Origin: Periplaneta americana
Taxonomy: Eukaryota > Arthropoda > Insecta > Blattodea > Blattidae
Direction of reading: 5' to 3'
Assembly (NCBI RefSeq): GCF_040183065.1
Contig: NC_091131.1
Span: 9,576,501-9,640,500, forward strand
Length of the DNA: 64,000 bases
Part shown: piece after piece, positions 11,708 through 23,441 of the stretch
How positions within the stretch are numbered: the stretch's first letter is position 1
Layout of the letters: every line of letters starts with the position of its first letter
Translations under genes and position numbers: made by a program
The notes under the pieces: generated by a model
Databases searched by the model: none
Seen by the model: only the letters and a program-made list of their open reading frames with translations
What the model was told of the DNA's origin: nothing

Positions 11708-12360
11708 CTATAGAGCATAGCTATAGGCGTCTTGTTAGCGGACATCCATTCGCTTAGTAATATCATTTAAATAGGTAATTTAATTATTTTCTAAATTAAC
11801 AGAACAAAATCTACTCCATATATTCCATTATTAGAAGTACAAATAAACTAATATATTATTCCTGGATTCGCTGGAAAAAGTTGGTAATTACATAGAAAAT
11901 CAATGAAAGAAACTTTGTCCAGCAAGCCCACGGTAAGTCTATTTATAACCAATATAAAGCGATTATATTTGAAGCAATGCTAAGTTACAGTATTTAGGTT
12001 TACTTCTGTTATTTTATATAGTATACGTTAGAAAATACGTAGGCTAAGCAACGTATTTAGTTATATTATAATGAGGGGGATGTCTCAAAGAAAACGCCTA
12101 TACATCCAATGATATTCTCTGAACTCCAAACGCTATATAGTACAGTTAAGCCCTACTGGCTTTCTCTTCCACCTAACCAGAACTAAATAATACATACTAT
12201 ATAAAATATAAAATAATAAACCCAAATATAAAGCACAGTTGAGCTCTTCAAGCTTTCTCTTCCACTTAACCAGAACTAACACAAACCATATAAAATATAA
12301 TACAATAAACTAAAATGCATGCAATAACATGATTTTACATGGCAGTAAAAATGGCATATA
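11708..12360. other. Unassigned; two LINE 3'-end fragments
   Basis: Two related blocks near 12150-12190 and 12240-12280 (GGCTTTCTCTTCCACCTAACC and the like) resemble the reversed 3' end of the LINEs at 15 and 56 kb (CCTTCTCTTCC...). Otherwise AT-rich with no gene recognised. Confidence 0.5.
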
Positions 12361-12580
12361 GGGTAAAGGTTGGTAAAATTGTGATATGAGTAAAATTGTG
12401 ATAGTTCTTTTTGAGAATTTATTACAATTTTACTGAGCGAGAGGAAGATCGGTTATTTGCGTCAACGTATTAAGGGAATGTTCGTGGACAAGTTTCTGCA
12501 CAAAACCGGTCCTTCTCTCGCTCACTAAAATTGCAATAAATTCTCAAAAAGAACTATCACAATATTACCAACCTTTACCC
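12361..12580. mobile_element. 220-bp MITE with TA duplication
   Basis: The arms of about 85 bases begin GGGTAAAGGTTGGTAA and end TTACCAACCTTTACCC. TA flanks both ends (12359-12360 and 12581-12582), as for Tc1/mariner-type elements. No coding capacity. Confidence 0.85.
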
Positions 12581-12709
12581 TAAAGATTCAAGTAATACGT
12601 TTAACCTAAAAAAAGTTATACTAAGAAGTAAATGGTAGTATTCAACATCGGAATTAATATTATATTAAACCTATAGTCTATTAATAATTACTTATTTACT
12701 TAATGTCTT

Positions 12710-13313
12710 TTAAGGAAACCGGAGGTTCATTGCCGCCCTCACATAAGCCCGCCATTGGTCCCTATCCTGAGCAAGATTAATCCAGTCTCTACCATCATAT
12801 CCCACCTCTCTCAAATTCATTTTAATATTATCCTCCCATCTACGTCTTGGCCTCCTCAAAAGTCTTTTTCCCTCCGGTCTCCCAACTAACACTCTATATG
12901 CATTTCTGGATTCGCCCATACGTGCTACATGCCCTGCCCATCTCAAACGTCTGGATTCAATGTTCCTAATTATGTCAGGTGAAGAATACAATGCGTGCAG
13001 TTCTGCGTTGCGTAACTTTCTCCATTCTCCTGTAATTTCATCCCTCTTAGCCACAAATATTATCCTAAGCACCTTATTTTCACGCACTCTCAACTTCTGT
13101 TCCTCTGTCAAAGTGAGAGTCCATGTTTCACAACCATACAGAACAACAGGTAATAAAACTTTTTCATAAATTCTAACTTTCAGTTTTTTTGAGAGCAGTT
13201 TGGATGACAAAAGCTCCTCAACTGAATAATAACAGGCATTTTCCATATTTATTCTGTGTTTAATTTCCTCCCGAGTGTCATTTATATTTGTTACTGTTGC
13301 TCCAAGATATTTG
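12710..13313 (-). pseudogene. RTE-like LINE, C-terminal part of reverse transcriptase ORF
   Basis: About 200 codons in one frame without a stop: FKYLGATVTN (thumb region) at 13313, YGCETWTLT in the middle, then RWAGHVARMGESRNAY, RRPRRRWEDN and a final AMNLRFP stop. In LINEs of this kind the region follows the polymerase domain and ends the ORF. The stop is followed within ten bases by the 3' end and a TAAG-like tail, the very short 3' UTR typical of RTE-clade elements. The copy is 5'-truncated in a GTG/ATG-rich minisatellite. An in-frame TGA sits just upstream of the homology. It is the longest uninterrupted copy of this family here. The clade assignment is inferred. Confidence 0.8.
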
Positions 13314-13431
13314 AATCATAATCACTACTACCATAATAATTTGTAAGGGTTGTTATTGATCGCCACCTTTGTCGTGATCATCTATATCATAACTATGGAC
13401 CAAGTTAATGAAATCATCAACAACCGGGGGG

Positions 13432-13608
13432 GGGGGGAAAGACCATTTGGGAGGCCGAGACGTAGATGGGAGAATATTAAATTGCGTTTGAGAGAGGTGG
13501 GATATGATGGTAGAAACTGGATTAATCTTGCTCAGGACAGGGACCGAAGGCGGGCTTATGTGAGGGCGGCAATGAACCTCCGGGTTCCTTAAAAGCCATA
13601 AGTAAGTA
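13432..13608 (+). pseudogene. RTE-like LINE 3' fragment, about 50 codons
   Basis: From PFGRPRRRWE to AMNLRVP stop, then CCATAAGTAAGTA. It matches the tail of the neighbouring minus-strand copy (12710-13313) but points the other way. One codon is lost inside RRWEN (D missing). The 5' junction is an 11-G run at about 13427-13437, which is unusual for this AT-rich context. Confidence 0.8.
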
Positions 13609-13803
13609 GCGATTATGTTGAGGTGGAATGATTATGATAGTAGTGGTAATCATGGTGTTAATGGTGATTATGGTGGAGTGGGAATGATTGTGGTGATTAT
13701 GGTGGGAATGGTGATCATGGTGTTAATGGTGATTATGATGGAGCGGGAATTATTGTAGTGGTAGTGGTGATGATGATAGCGATGATAATGTTGTTAGTGA
13801 TGA

Positions 13804-14598
13804 CTAGGGCTAGGATTTTCATGAAATTGCATCTTTTTTCTAGTAAGCCAGAAACATAGCTGCTTTAGTATTTATATGTTATGTGATAAACTGAGTGTTT
13901 TAAAACATATTTGTTAGAACATTTTTTAATTTTTTGCCTGTTTCAACTCATAAGAGCATCTTTTGTTTTATTCGATCGTTTTTTAGGCATTTTCCTTTAA
14001 TTTTGGCCATAAATCCCCATTATTAATGTAAAATAATGTTTATTTCCTTTGATATTTTCTTTACATATTTTGTCCATTAATACCCATTATTTTGTATATT
14101 ATTTTAATCATTTTTCTACACAAATATTGCCATTTTAACGTAGTACACCCCATGTAATCGATCAGTCCAACCACCCCTTTAATATGGATCCTCTATACCT
14201 GCTAGTTCCGTATAAGAATGGCCTTGTGATGGACTACATGCAAACTAAAAGTAAAGTAAATCCATGGCGCTCCAGCCCATGAAGGGCCAAGACAGACCGG
14301 CCGACTGCTGACCTCACGTCCACATGCCGAAGCAGAGGTGAACAATCATACATGGAAACTACATCGGGTAAAAGAATTAATTAAAGTGTACTACTTAGAA
14401 AAATTATGTAAAATTTAATTTAATTACTAGTCTAAATATGAAGTAGTACAAAACCTCTTTTCCTACTAAGCCAATTATGTAAGATCAATTTTTGGGGCAT
14501 TTTTAATGGCATTTTTTAAAGATTTTTAGGTGATAAATGGATTGTTTTTAGGACATTTTTTTCATGATTTATAGATCATCAAAGTCCTAGCCCTAGTG
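13804..14598. mobile_element. hAT-like non-autonomous element in a minisatellite
   Basis: CTAGGGCTAGGA at the left is mirrored by TCCTAGCCCTAG at the right. TAGTGATGACTA is present on both sides of the GGGC...GCCC core, which reads as a target duplication, though the host minisatellite could supply part of the match. hAT elements make 8-bp duplications. The interior is AT-rich with GGCATTTTT motifs and no transposase. A SINE-F fragment lies inside. Confidence 0.65.
14262..14352 (-). mobile_element. SINE family F fragment
   Basis: CCATGGCGCTCCAGCCCATG, GAAGGGCCAAGAC and CACATGCCGAAGCAGAGGTG match the 3' portion of the SINE at 36484-36882. The tRNA-derived head is absent. Confidence 0.7.
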
Positions 14599-14698
14599 AT
14601 GACTATGGTGTAGTGGGAATAATTATGGGGTAGTGGTGGTGATCATGGTGTTAAAGGTGATATGGTGGAGTGGGAATTATTATGGTGGTGTGATGATC

Positions 14699-15049
14699 AA
14701 GTTGTTTTCATTCCACATAATATGTAAATGATAACCACGCTGTCTGAGAGATCCGCTTCCAGGGTTTTTAAACGTAAAATTATTTATCTTCAGTACCATT
14801 TCCTCTTCTGCCAACAACGCCATATCAGTAAATCTTATGCGCATTATTTTTCTTCCTGCCACTAACCACTCCAATAAACTCAATATTGTGCGTTTTCAGT
14901 TTGAAACAAAGACCTGTTAATATTTTACCAAAATTATTATATTTCACGTGCATCATTTCACGAAAATTGACTCGTAGGTACTGAATATGAACCAAATCCG
15001 TCCGGTAGATTGACATACGTACGAGCTATCCCATCTCAAATCGACCGAA

Positions 15050-15051
<2 letters not shown>
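14699..15051. other. No gene recognised
   Basis: Short minus-strand open frames only, with no domain seen. Confidence 0.55.
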
Positions 15052-15112
<61 letters not shown>

Positions 15113-16080
15113 TTTATTTTAGCTGGCAGAGTTAAGGCCGTAAGGCCTTCTCTTCCTCTCAACCAGCAAAAAGTGTATATACATATGCATGAACTTACAA
15201 AGAATTCAACAATTTGATTTAGATGAGAGTTACATGTATACAAAAGTTATTTACAAATTAAACAACAAAATACTATGAACTATTAATTAAACACTGAAAT
15301 AAACTGTGTAGCAGAATTAAACTAAAATACATAGAATGTTAATATATTTCAAATAATATTAGATAATATAAAGAGATTATTACGAGACAATTAAAATACA
15401 GCACAATCAGGATGATGTCTAAAGAAAAAAGTAACAATGTAGTCAGTGATAGTTTAAATCAGTATGACTGGAGTGAAATGCTAATAAGGTTATCTTTTAA
15501 GCTGTTCTTAAAGGTGTTTATTGTCTCGCAGCCCCTAATACTTTGTGACAAGGAATTCCATTGACGCGAGGTGGATATTGTAAAAGATGATGAATAACAA
15601 GATGTTCTATGAAGAGGTATACTTAGCGTGCCACAGATAAGTGATCTGGTATTTACGTCGTGGTTAGAGTATAGATAAGAGAAACGAGACGAAAGGTAAT
15701 TTGGTGTTGAAGTGTGCAGAATTCGAAAGAGTAAAGACAAAGAGTGTGAAGTTCTGCGTTCTTTAAGTCGGAGCCACGAGAGACTTGCGAAGGACGGTGA
15801 TATGATCATACCGTCGGCTGTTGCACACGTATCTGACGCACATATTCTGAGCTCGCTGTAACTTGACTGACAATTCAGAACTTAGGTCACTTAACAAAAC
15901 GTCACAATAAACGAAGTGCGGCGTTACTAGGGTTTGCACTAGGGTAAGTTTTAGTTGCTGGGGCAAGAAGTTTCTCAAGCGACTCAAACAGTGAATGGAG
16001 GAACAGATTTTTTTTATCGTTTCTTTAACTTGAAAATTCCAACTTAGATTATTATCAAAAAAGAAGCCAAGATTTTTTAC
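15052..16080 (-). pseudogene. LINE (jockey/CR1-like), C-terminal RT region and 3' UTR with (ATT)n tail
   Basis: On the minus strand the coding part starts near 16080 (LGFFFDNNLSWNFQVKE) and runs through SRLRNFLPQQLKLTLVQ and the FVYCDVLLSDLS block. A frameshift near 15800 passes into PSFASLSWLRLKERRTSHS and RQWNSLSQSIRGC, with a stop at 15459. The 3' UTR carries GAAGAGAAGGCCTTACGGCC and ends in an ATT array of about 20 units. In intact relatives this follows the fingers-palm RT domain. The copy is 5'-truncated at a GATATA array. It is closely similar to the copy at 56248-57310. Confidence 0.82.
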
Positions 16081-16157
16081 GACAGATATAGATATAGATA
16101 TAGATATAGATATAGATATAGATATAGATATAGATATAGATATAGATATAGATATAG
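16081..16157. repeat. (ATAGAT)n hexanucleotide array
   Basis: Twelve to thirteen near-perfect units directly at the 5' truncation point of the LINE. Confidence 0.95.
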
Positions 16158-17559
16158 AGAAAATTGACCTTGCAATTTTTAAATAGGCCTACAATAAAAC
16201 TTTTTCTGTCAGTTGACAATTGTGATACAGTGCTTTGTGCAAAGTTTGAGGCATCAGAACTTCATAGTGTTTAAATTAAAAATATTTAAATTGATCGTAT
16301 TTTAATAAAATTAGCAACTTTAAACTGTTGTGGCTCCGAAACCCTTTCACCCAATGATCAAAGTCATGGTTTATTTTGATGCTGAGAAATTAAAGTTTAT
16401 ATTGACATGTAAACAGTTTTTCTTACTTTTTATTGAAATCGAGAAATTTAGATTTTTCTTCATTAAGACGCCTTTGACCACGAAAAAATATTTAAAAAAT
16501 ATATGGTCAGATTCCGCATTGAAAGTACAAATAAACACATATTTTTTACAGGTGCACCGTTGATAAGAAAGTATTGAAAATATCAAATAAAGAAAATAAA
16601 TAGTACGCGCGTGAACTAACCAGCTGACTGTGAGGCGGGAGAGAGCCGAGACAAGCAAGGCCAGGAGACAAACAAGTGATGTTTCGTCTAGTAGCGCATA
16701 GCTGGGCTAGCTTTATCACAAGTTTTCATAAACACAGAAGTAAAATGACGCCCAACGCTCGCTTATCTTCAGCTCTCAGCCAGTGCGTGCGGTACTGCGC
16801 CGTTCAAGTCTAGGCGTGCGAAAATAATTTATTTAATACCCTCGAAACTTATTGTCGAGCCACTAAGCAAACAATGCCGAATCCCTCTTAATAATGCAAG
16901 GTTTTTTCCTCAATATTTTTTACATTTTTACAAATGGGCAAAAAGTCTAAAAGTAAGTAAAATCAGATTATCTGTCTCTCTGTGTACAATAAAAATAAGG
17001 ATTACTTCTTAACATTACCTGCCAAATGTCAGCTTCAAAATGAGCTCTCGTTCAATGTTCTGCAATAAATGGTTCCAGAGTTCTGAGCGCTGAAAGAGGT
17101 TTGTTTTTATAAAATACGCTAAATTTGTCGCTCAATAGTACGAAAACCGTTTGACTTTCGATAGTATATTTTTGAAAATGCACTCTCCTCAGCACCTTGT
17201 ATAAATAGGGAAAGAATTAGAGTATTAAAAAATGCGAGGTTTTTTACTGATCGATTTCATATGGAATAGCCCGTACATCGCTAATAGGCCTACACAAACA
17301 GAAAGAGGGACGGACGAAATGTCCGAAAACCACTTTTTTTTCGCATGAGGAATGCTGAAAGCGCATGTTACCGCGAAAATAAGCATCACACATTGCACAG
17401 TGAGAAAGTAAAAAGTGTTCAGTTACTGCTTTACGCAGAATATACAAAAATATAACATTCTTCTTATTATTGTGGGAAAACAAGAGATTAGCCAGGCCTT
17501 TCACTGTGAGAAAAGGATTTTTGTGTGAGGCAACGTAGTACGTAGACGATTACATCACT
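16158..17559. other. No gene recognised
   Basis: About 1.4 kb. Open frames of 77-95 codons (16330-16658 and 17244-17504) have no recognisable domain. GC content rises after about 16.6 kb. This could be upstream DNA of the candidate exon that follows. Confidence 0.5.
17200..17207 (+). promoter_or_regulatory. TATA-box-like motif
   Basis: TATAAATA followed by GGG fits the metazoan TATA consensus. It matters only because a GC-richer stretch ending in a strong splice donor lies 350-560 bases downstream. In AT-rich DNA such a match is common by chance. Confidence 0.25.
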
Positions 17560-17761
17560 GTTACATTTCTCCTCGGAGGGCAGGGTGGAGGAGGCACTCC
17601 AGTACCTTGAAACTTTCTTCCCTACTCCGCTGGCGAGCGACCGAGTACACTAGTCTGCACACCGACGTGCTTTGTGTAGTGTGTTCGTGCACCTGCTGCC
17701 AGATCCAGGTTCAGTTCAGTTCCGTGGTGTTTATAAGTGTTAAGGATCTTGTCCACCCAAG
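17560..17761 (+). other. Candidate 5' non-coding exon with strong splice donor
   Basis: The stretch is clearly GC-richer than its surroundings. It contains an arthropod initiator-like TCAGTT (twice, near 17711) and ends CCCAAG|GTAAGATAA, a near-ideal 5' splice site at 17761/17762. No long open frame crosses it, so it would be untranslated or carry only a start. It is the only part of the window that resembles host-gene sequence. The downstream intron would be the satellite and Helitron region. It could equally be an unrecognised repeat. Confidence 0.3.
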
Positions 17762-17815
17762 GTAAGATAACGCACAATCTGCATCTAAGGACAAAGCGTT
17801 TGTCACTTCTTACAT

Positions 17816-20244
17816 GACGTTAGTCTTTTGTCGTAAATGGGTTTAATTTTTTCAACCGTTTATTGGCTTGTTATTCAGTTGTTTCGACTAGCCAAGCACA
17901 ATAGATGGAACTAGTGGCTTGTGCAGCAAATGCTGCAAACTAAGTAAATTAGACGTTCAAATAAAAATTTTTCAGATTTATTTTCAATAAAGAATACTAA
18001 ATATTTTGAAAGTTATTTTCTTCCATAATAATGAAATATACTCCCTCTGAATGTTTTTTTATGCCAAATATTTTTTCTTGAACCTATCCACCTTCAGGTT
18101 TTGAGTTTCAACGTGAAAACGCAAGTAACAGTGTCAGAACGATCAGTGGGTTTTTCATGTGGGACGTTAGTCTTTTGTCGTAAATGGGTTTAATTTTTTC
18201 AACCGTTTGTTGGCTTGTTATTCAGTTGTTTCGACTAGCCAAGCACAATAGATGTAACTAGTGGCTTGTGCAGCAAATGCTGCAAACTAAGTAAATTAGA
18301 CGTTCAAATAAAAATATTTCAGATTTATTTTCAATAAAGAATACCAGATATTTTGAAAGTTATTTTCTTCCATAATAATGAAATATACTCCCTCTGAACG
18401 TTTAATAATGCCAAATACTTTTTCTCCAACCTATCCACCTTCAGGTTTTGAGTTTTAACGCGAAAACGCAAGTAACAATGTCAGAACGATCAGTGGGTTT
18501 TTCATGTGGGACGTTAGTCTTTTGTCGTAAATGGGTTTAATTTTTTCAACCGTTTATTGGCTTGTTATTCAGTTGTTTCGACTAGCCAAGCACAATAGAT
18601 GTAACTAGTGGTTTGTGCAGCAAATGCTGCAAACTAAGTAAATTAGACGTTCAAATAAAAATTTTTCAGATTTATTTTCAATAAAGAATACCAGATATTT
18701 TGAAAGTTATTTTCTTCCATAATAATGAAATATACTCCCTCTGAACGTTTTTTAATGCCAAATACTTTTTCTCCAACCTATCCACCTTCAGGTTTTGAGT
18801 TTTAACGCGAAAACGCAAGTAACAATGTCAGAACGATCAGTGGGTTTTTCATGTGGGACGTTAGTCTTTTGTCGTAAATGGGTTTAATTTTTCAACCGTT
18901 TATTGGCTTGTTATTCAGCTGTTTCGACTAGCCAAGCACAATAGATGTAACTAGTGGCTTGTGCAGCAAATGATGCAAACTAAGTAAATTAGACGTTAAA
19001 ACAAAATTTTTTCAGATTTATTTTCAATAAAGAATACCAGATATTTTGAAAGTTATTTTCTTCCATAATAATGAAACATACTTCCTCTGAATGTTTTTTA
19101 TGCCAAATACTTTTTCTTGAACCTATCCACCTTCAGGTTTTGAGTTTCAACGCGAAAACGCAAGTAACAATGTCAGAACGATCAGTGGGTTTTTCATGTG
19201 GGACGTTAGTCTTTTGTCGTAATGGGTTTAATTTTTTCAACCGTTTATTGGCTTGTTATTCAGCTGTTTCGACTAGCCAAGCACAACAGATGTAACTAGT
19301 GGCTTGTGCAGCAAATGATGCAAACTAAGTAAATTAGACGTTCAAATAAATATTTTTCAGATTTATTTTCAATAAAGAATACCAGACATTTTGAAAGTTA
19401 TTTTCTTCCATAATAATGAAATATACTCCCTCTGAATGTTTTTTTATGCCAAATATTTTTTCTTGCACCTATCCACCTTCAGGTTTTGAGTTTTAACGCG
19501 AAAACGCAAGTAACAATGTCAGAACGATCAGTGGGTTTTTCATGTGGGACGTTAGTCTTTTGTCGTAAATGGGTTTAATTTTTTCAACCGTTTGTTGGCT
19601 TGTTATTCAGTTGTTTCGACTAGCCAAGCACAACAGATGTAACTAGTGGCTTGTGCAGCAAATGATGCAAACTAAGTAAATTAGACGTTCAAATAAAAAT
19701 TTTTCAGATTTATTTTCAATAAAGAATACCAGACATTTTGAAAGTTATTTTCTTCCATAATAATGAAATATACTCCCTCTGAATGTTTTTTTATGCCAAA
19801 TATTTTTTCTTGCACCTATCCACCTTCAGGTTTTGAGTTTTAACGCGAAAACGCAAGTAACAATGTCAGAACGATCAGTGGGTTTTTCATGTGGGACGTT
19901 AGTCTTTTGTCGTAAATGGGTTTAATTTTTTCAACCGTTTGTTGGCTTGTTATTCAGTTGTTTCGACTAGCCAAGCACAATAGATGTAACTAGTGGCTTG
20001 TGCAGCAAATGATGCAAACTAAGTAAATTAGACGTTCAAATAAAAATTTTTCAGATTTATTTTCAATAAAGAATACCAGACATTTTGAAAGTTATTTTCT
20101 TCCATAATAATGAAATATACTCCCTCTGAATGTTTTTTTATGCCAAATATTTTTTCTTGAACCTATCCACATTCAGGTTTTGAGTTTTAACGCGAAAACG
20201 CAAGTAACAATGTCAGAACGATCAGTGGGTTTTTCATGTGGGAC
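17816..20244 (+). repeat. 347-bp tandem satellite, seven units, spanning a LINE/Helitron junction
   Basis: Units start at GACGTTAGTC: 17816, 18163, 18510, 18857, 19202, 19548 and 19895, ending at 20242 (periods 345-347). The first about 95 bases of each unit resemble LINE sequence repeated at 21543-21640. The remaining about 252 bases are the 3' end of Helitron family 2, starting at CTAGTGGCTTG. The unit junction shares GAC with both breakpoints. The open frame at 19071-19295 is a by-product. Confidence 0.92.
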
Positions 20245-21269
20245 TAAATAATAGCTAATTCAGATCATTGTGAATTGTACGCGAAAGTTAAAAAAATGTC
20301 AGGTTTGCTATGCTTTCGAACAATAAACATAGCATCTTGGTATAGCTGCTGCATGGAGAGCTTGAAATGTAGAGGGTAAAATCATTTCATCCTACTAAGA
20401 GATCTTGCTGAAATGGTCGGGAGACTACACAATTTTCTAGGTCTCTTATTTTATCAGTAAGTAATACCTTTTGGTCTTTCTTTAGGAACTGTAATTTTTG
20501 CGGTCTCTCGAGCCAATACTGAAGAGAATGACGCATATAAATATCTATACCACAACGTCATTAAGTATATGAAGAAGACCCAACCCCACTAGATTAATAA
20601 CTATAAAAATATTTCATTTTTAATAACAATATTATTATCTTACGTAAGTTTTGTGTTATATACTACATAGCCGCTATTAATAAATTATAGAAATGAAGAT
20701 CTAATTTCATTCTACATCTACTTATAGAACCCCAAAAGTTTCACTTTCATATCATCAATATAGCATTAATACGTAATGTATAATTAATGAAAAATAATCG
20801 CATCATGGCATTAATTAAAATAATATTTAATTTCTAATGGTAATAATGTCATGAAACCATCTCAAGTTTTGTAGATTTTAATATCCAATACACAGCTGTA
20901 CTCATAAAATTACACACCGCAGAATCAGACCTGTAAATAATTTTTGTGAGCCTTGAAGTTTTTAATAACCAATTGAATTTGAGCTCTAAATATGTCAGAA
21001 ATCCTGCAGGTCATGGCCTTCGTGTAATAGCCTATTGTTTATTGTACGCTAGTGTGTGTTTTGTTTTATTCTGAAATGATGCAATTGGTTCTCAAAACTG
21101 ACGAAAGATGGATTTTGGAAAATATGAAAATTATGTAGGAAAACTAACGCTTCACTGAAAGTTACTATTTTTCTGGAAGATCTAAGTTTCAAAATGAGGG
21201 GTCATTTATTAAAATCCGTTCAGCCGTTTTCCCGTAATTTCCATTACCAGTTCAAATTATATATATAGA
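17911..21269 (-). mobile_element. Non-autonomous Helitron, family 2, expanded copy
   Basis: On the minus strand the 5' end is TCTATATATATAATTTGAAC and the 3' end is a GCAGCA-TT-TGCTGC hairpin, eight bases, then CTAG. It sits between A and T. 37412-38401 is a compact copy of the same family. Here the CTAG-proximal 252 bases are repeated seven times with the adjoining LINE flank (17816-20244), and the unique body resumes at 20245. No Rep/helicase frame is present. Confidence 0.82.
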
Positions 21270-21709
21270 TTTACATGGATTTTGCGAAATAATGTGACGA
21301 AGTTAATAAAAAAATTATGTTACACAAATTAATATAATTTAGTTTAAAAGAATAATAAAATGTTCCTGATTTCATTTGAAAAAACAGGCAACAGTACGTA
21401 TCTTGTACAAAGCGCGATCTGAATACATTGGAGACTAAGCTATTCTGGCACACCACAAATATCGAACTTAGCACCACTTTTAGTTTGAATATAATCAATG
21501 ATTTGCCTAATACTATATCTCACTGAATTATACACTGAGTTACGCCTTTGTCGTGATTATATTTAGAAGAAAAGTTTCATTTTTTTAATCGCTTATTGAT
21601 TTGCTTCAGCTGGCCAAACATAACAGATGAATTTTACATGAATTTTTGGAAAGCATTTAACAAAGTTAATCACAAAATTCCATTATACAAAATGACAAAA
21701 TTGTCTTTT

Positions 21710-21749
<40 letters not shown>

Positions 21750-22620
21750 AATGTCATTTTTCTAGTCTTTTTTTTTTAACAAACAACAGTACGTATCTCT
21801 TCATAATGAGTTATCTGAATATAAGCTATTCTGGAGTACCACAAGAAACGAACATATGGCCCCTTTACTCTTAGTATTTTTCAAAATTTATCTAATGTTA
21901 ATTAAACCTCAATCTAAATCCTTATTACTTGCTGATGATTTAAAATTATACCAAAGGATAACCAGTATTAATGACATTGCATGTTTACAAGAAGATATAA
22001 ATAATATGTTATCATGATGCAAAAATAATCAGTTTTGAGTTAATATAACAAATGTAAAGTGATAACATATTCCAGGAAAAAGAGTACTATTTCCACATCT
22101 TATTTTATTTAATGGCAAAATAAATGAAATGTGTTTCAAAATTAAATTAATTTGTTATGGAACTTAACAATGGCGCAACTTTCAAACACCATGTCACAAC
22201 AATAGAACTATTAATTCTATTTAAAATCCACTAGAATTTGTAATTATAAATTCGAAATTCTTCACTCAACCTTCTGTTTTTATTTTACTTTATAATCACT
22301 TACAAGCAAGTTGGAATGTACTTCATTAATTTGGAATCTTAGTTGAAAGAACAACGTTCATCCAATTGAGTTCATACAGGATAAATTCCTTAGATTCCTG
22401 TATTACAAAACATTCGAAGTAGCCTACCTTGTACATTTCAGATCCAAACTAGATTATTGAGATGAATTTTTTACTTAGTCTACGCTCAGTGACATCTTTT
22501 ACCGCTGAAAGACTGATCATGCCATGTCTTCACTTTTTAATCAGAAAAATAAATGTGATAGATTCCCCTTGCTTTCCGCACACAACTCTCTCTTTCTTAT
22601 CTTAAAAGATCCCAAGGGGC
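21270..22620 (+). pseudogene. Jockey/CR1-like LINE, degenerate reverse transcriptase, RT segment present twice
   Basis: Two successive RT segments are readable. The first (21270-21510) has YMDFAK, then DEVNKKIMLHKL and SYSGTPQISNLAPLLV. The second (21596-22250) has FYMNFWKAFNKVNH (motif A region), SGVPQETNIWPLYS and ADDLKLYQ (the catalytic DD box). A degenerate C-terminus (IQDKFLRFL; later INVIDSPCFPHT) runs to about 22620. Stops and frameshifts are numerous, so no protein is made. The Helitron above sits exactly at the start of the first segment. The second segment preserves the uninterrupted order and supplies the empty-site comparison. A 36-A run splits the second segment. Confidence 0.75.
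21712..21747 (+). repeat. Poly(A) run, 36 bases
   Basis: An uninterrupted run of A inside the LINE RT remnant. It may be an expanded short A-run or the tail of a retroinsert, but no inserted body is seen 5' of it. Confidence 0.9.
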
Positions 22621-23186
22621 CAAAGCGCGGAGGTGAGGAGAGTGAATTCGACTAATTAGACCCTTCGGACTTCACGGAAATTCACCGCAAGGGTTAAATA
22701 TCAGTTCTATCAGGATTTTTGATCCGATTAAAGACCGGGAAGTTCCAAATAGTTTTTGCCACCCCTTTTGAGCCAAGATACCTCCTTGAGATATCTCACA
22801 TGTAAAAAAAAAGCTTATTCAAATGTTGTGGGAAGTAGATTGTCTCCAGTACTCTTCGTAGAATCGAGTTTGGGTCCGCTAGAATGGCAGTCGGAAATAA
22901 TCTATTTGTTAGTTTTAAATTTGAATTTTATCGATTAATGTTACACTTTAATATAAAATATGATTTTATAAGGAACAAATGAATGAACTTTAAGGTACAT
23001 AATTATTTTAAAAAGATTTCATATTTATTTTCTTTAAGTTTTAGTATTTCAATTTTGAAAAATATAGTCGCTAAACAGATTTTATTATGGTTAACATTAC
23101 GAAAGCATTAGAAATTAAAATATGAAAGGAAGGTTTGATTTGGGTCATAAGAGATTAAAATGTGACAATATGTCAGTTATAGTTTT
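22621..23186. other. No gene recognised
   Basis: A GC-richer patch at about 22610-22900 has no recognised domain or tRNA-like signal. The rest is AT-rich. Confidence 0.5.
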
Positions 23187-23376
23187 GGGTTGCTATGCAT
23201 AGACATTTCGCTAGCCCGCGCTACGAGCGTGCTAAACTAGCCCCGGCTATCGACTGATTACTTGTACAGGATTCATATCATATTATATCGCTAACACTGG
23301 TTTATGAATATGAAGAACGTTAGTTCGTTGATCATCCACCGGAAAACCGCGCTAAGAATGTCTATGAATATGGCCC
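23187..23376 (+). mobile_element. 190-bp MITE, copy 1 (GGG...CCC ends)
   Basis: The ends are imperfect inverted repeats around ATGCATAGACATTTCGCTAG and CTAAGAATGTCTATGAATAT. A second copy of 189 bp in the opposite orientation is at 56660-56848, where the insertion site in a LINE is clear. Confidence 0.85.
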
Positions 23377-23441
23377 TTGGAGTTTAAAAAAACCTGGTTG
23401 AAAGTATAGTAAATTATTAAAATGGTGGTAAACCTCTAGTC

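Larger units (their letters stand above)
13608..14698 (+). repeat. GTGATNATGGTG-type minisatellite, split by an insertion
   Basis: Imperfect units such as GGTGATTATGGTGGAGTGGGAAT occur at 13608-13803 and resume at 14599-14698. The gap is the hAT-like element at 13804-14598. Confidence 0.75.
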
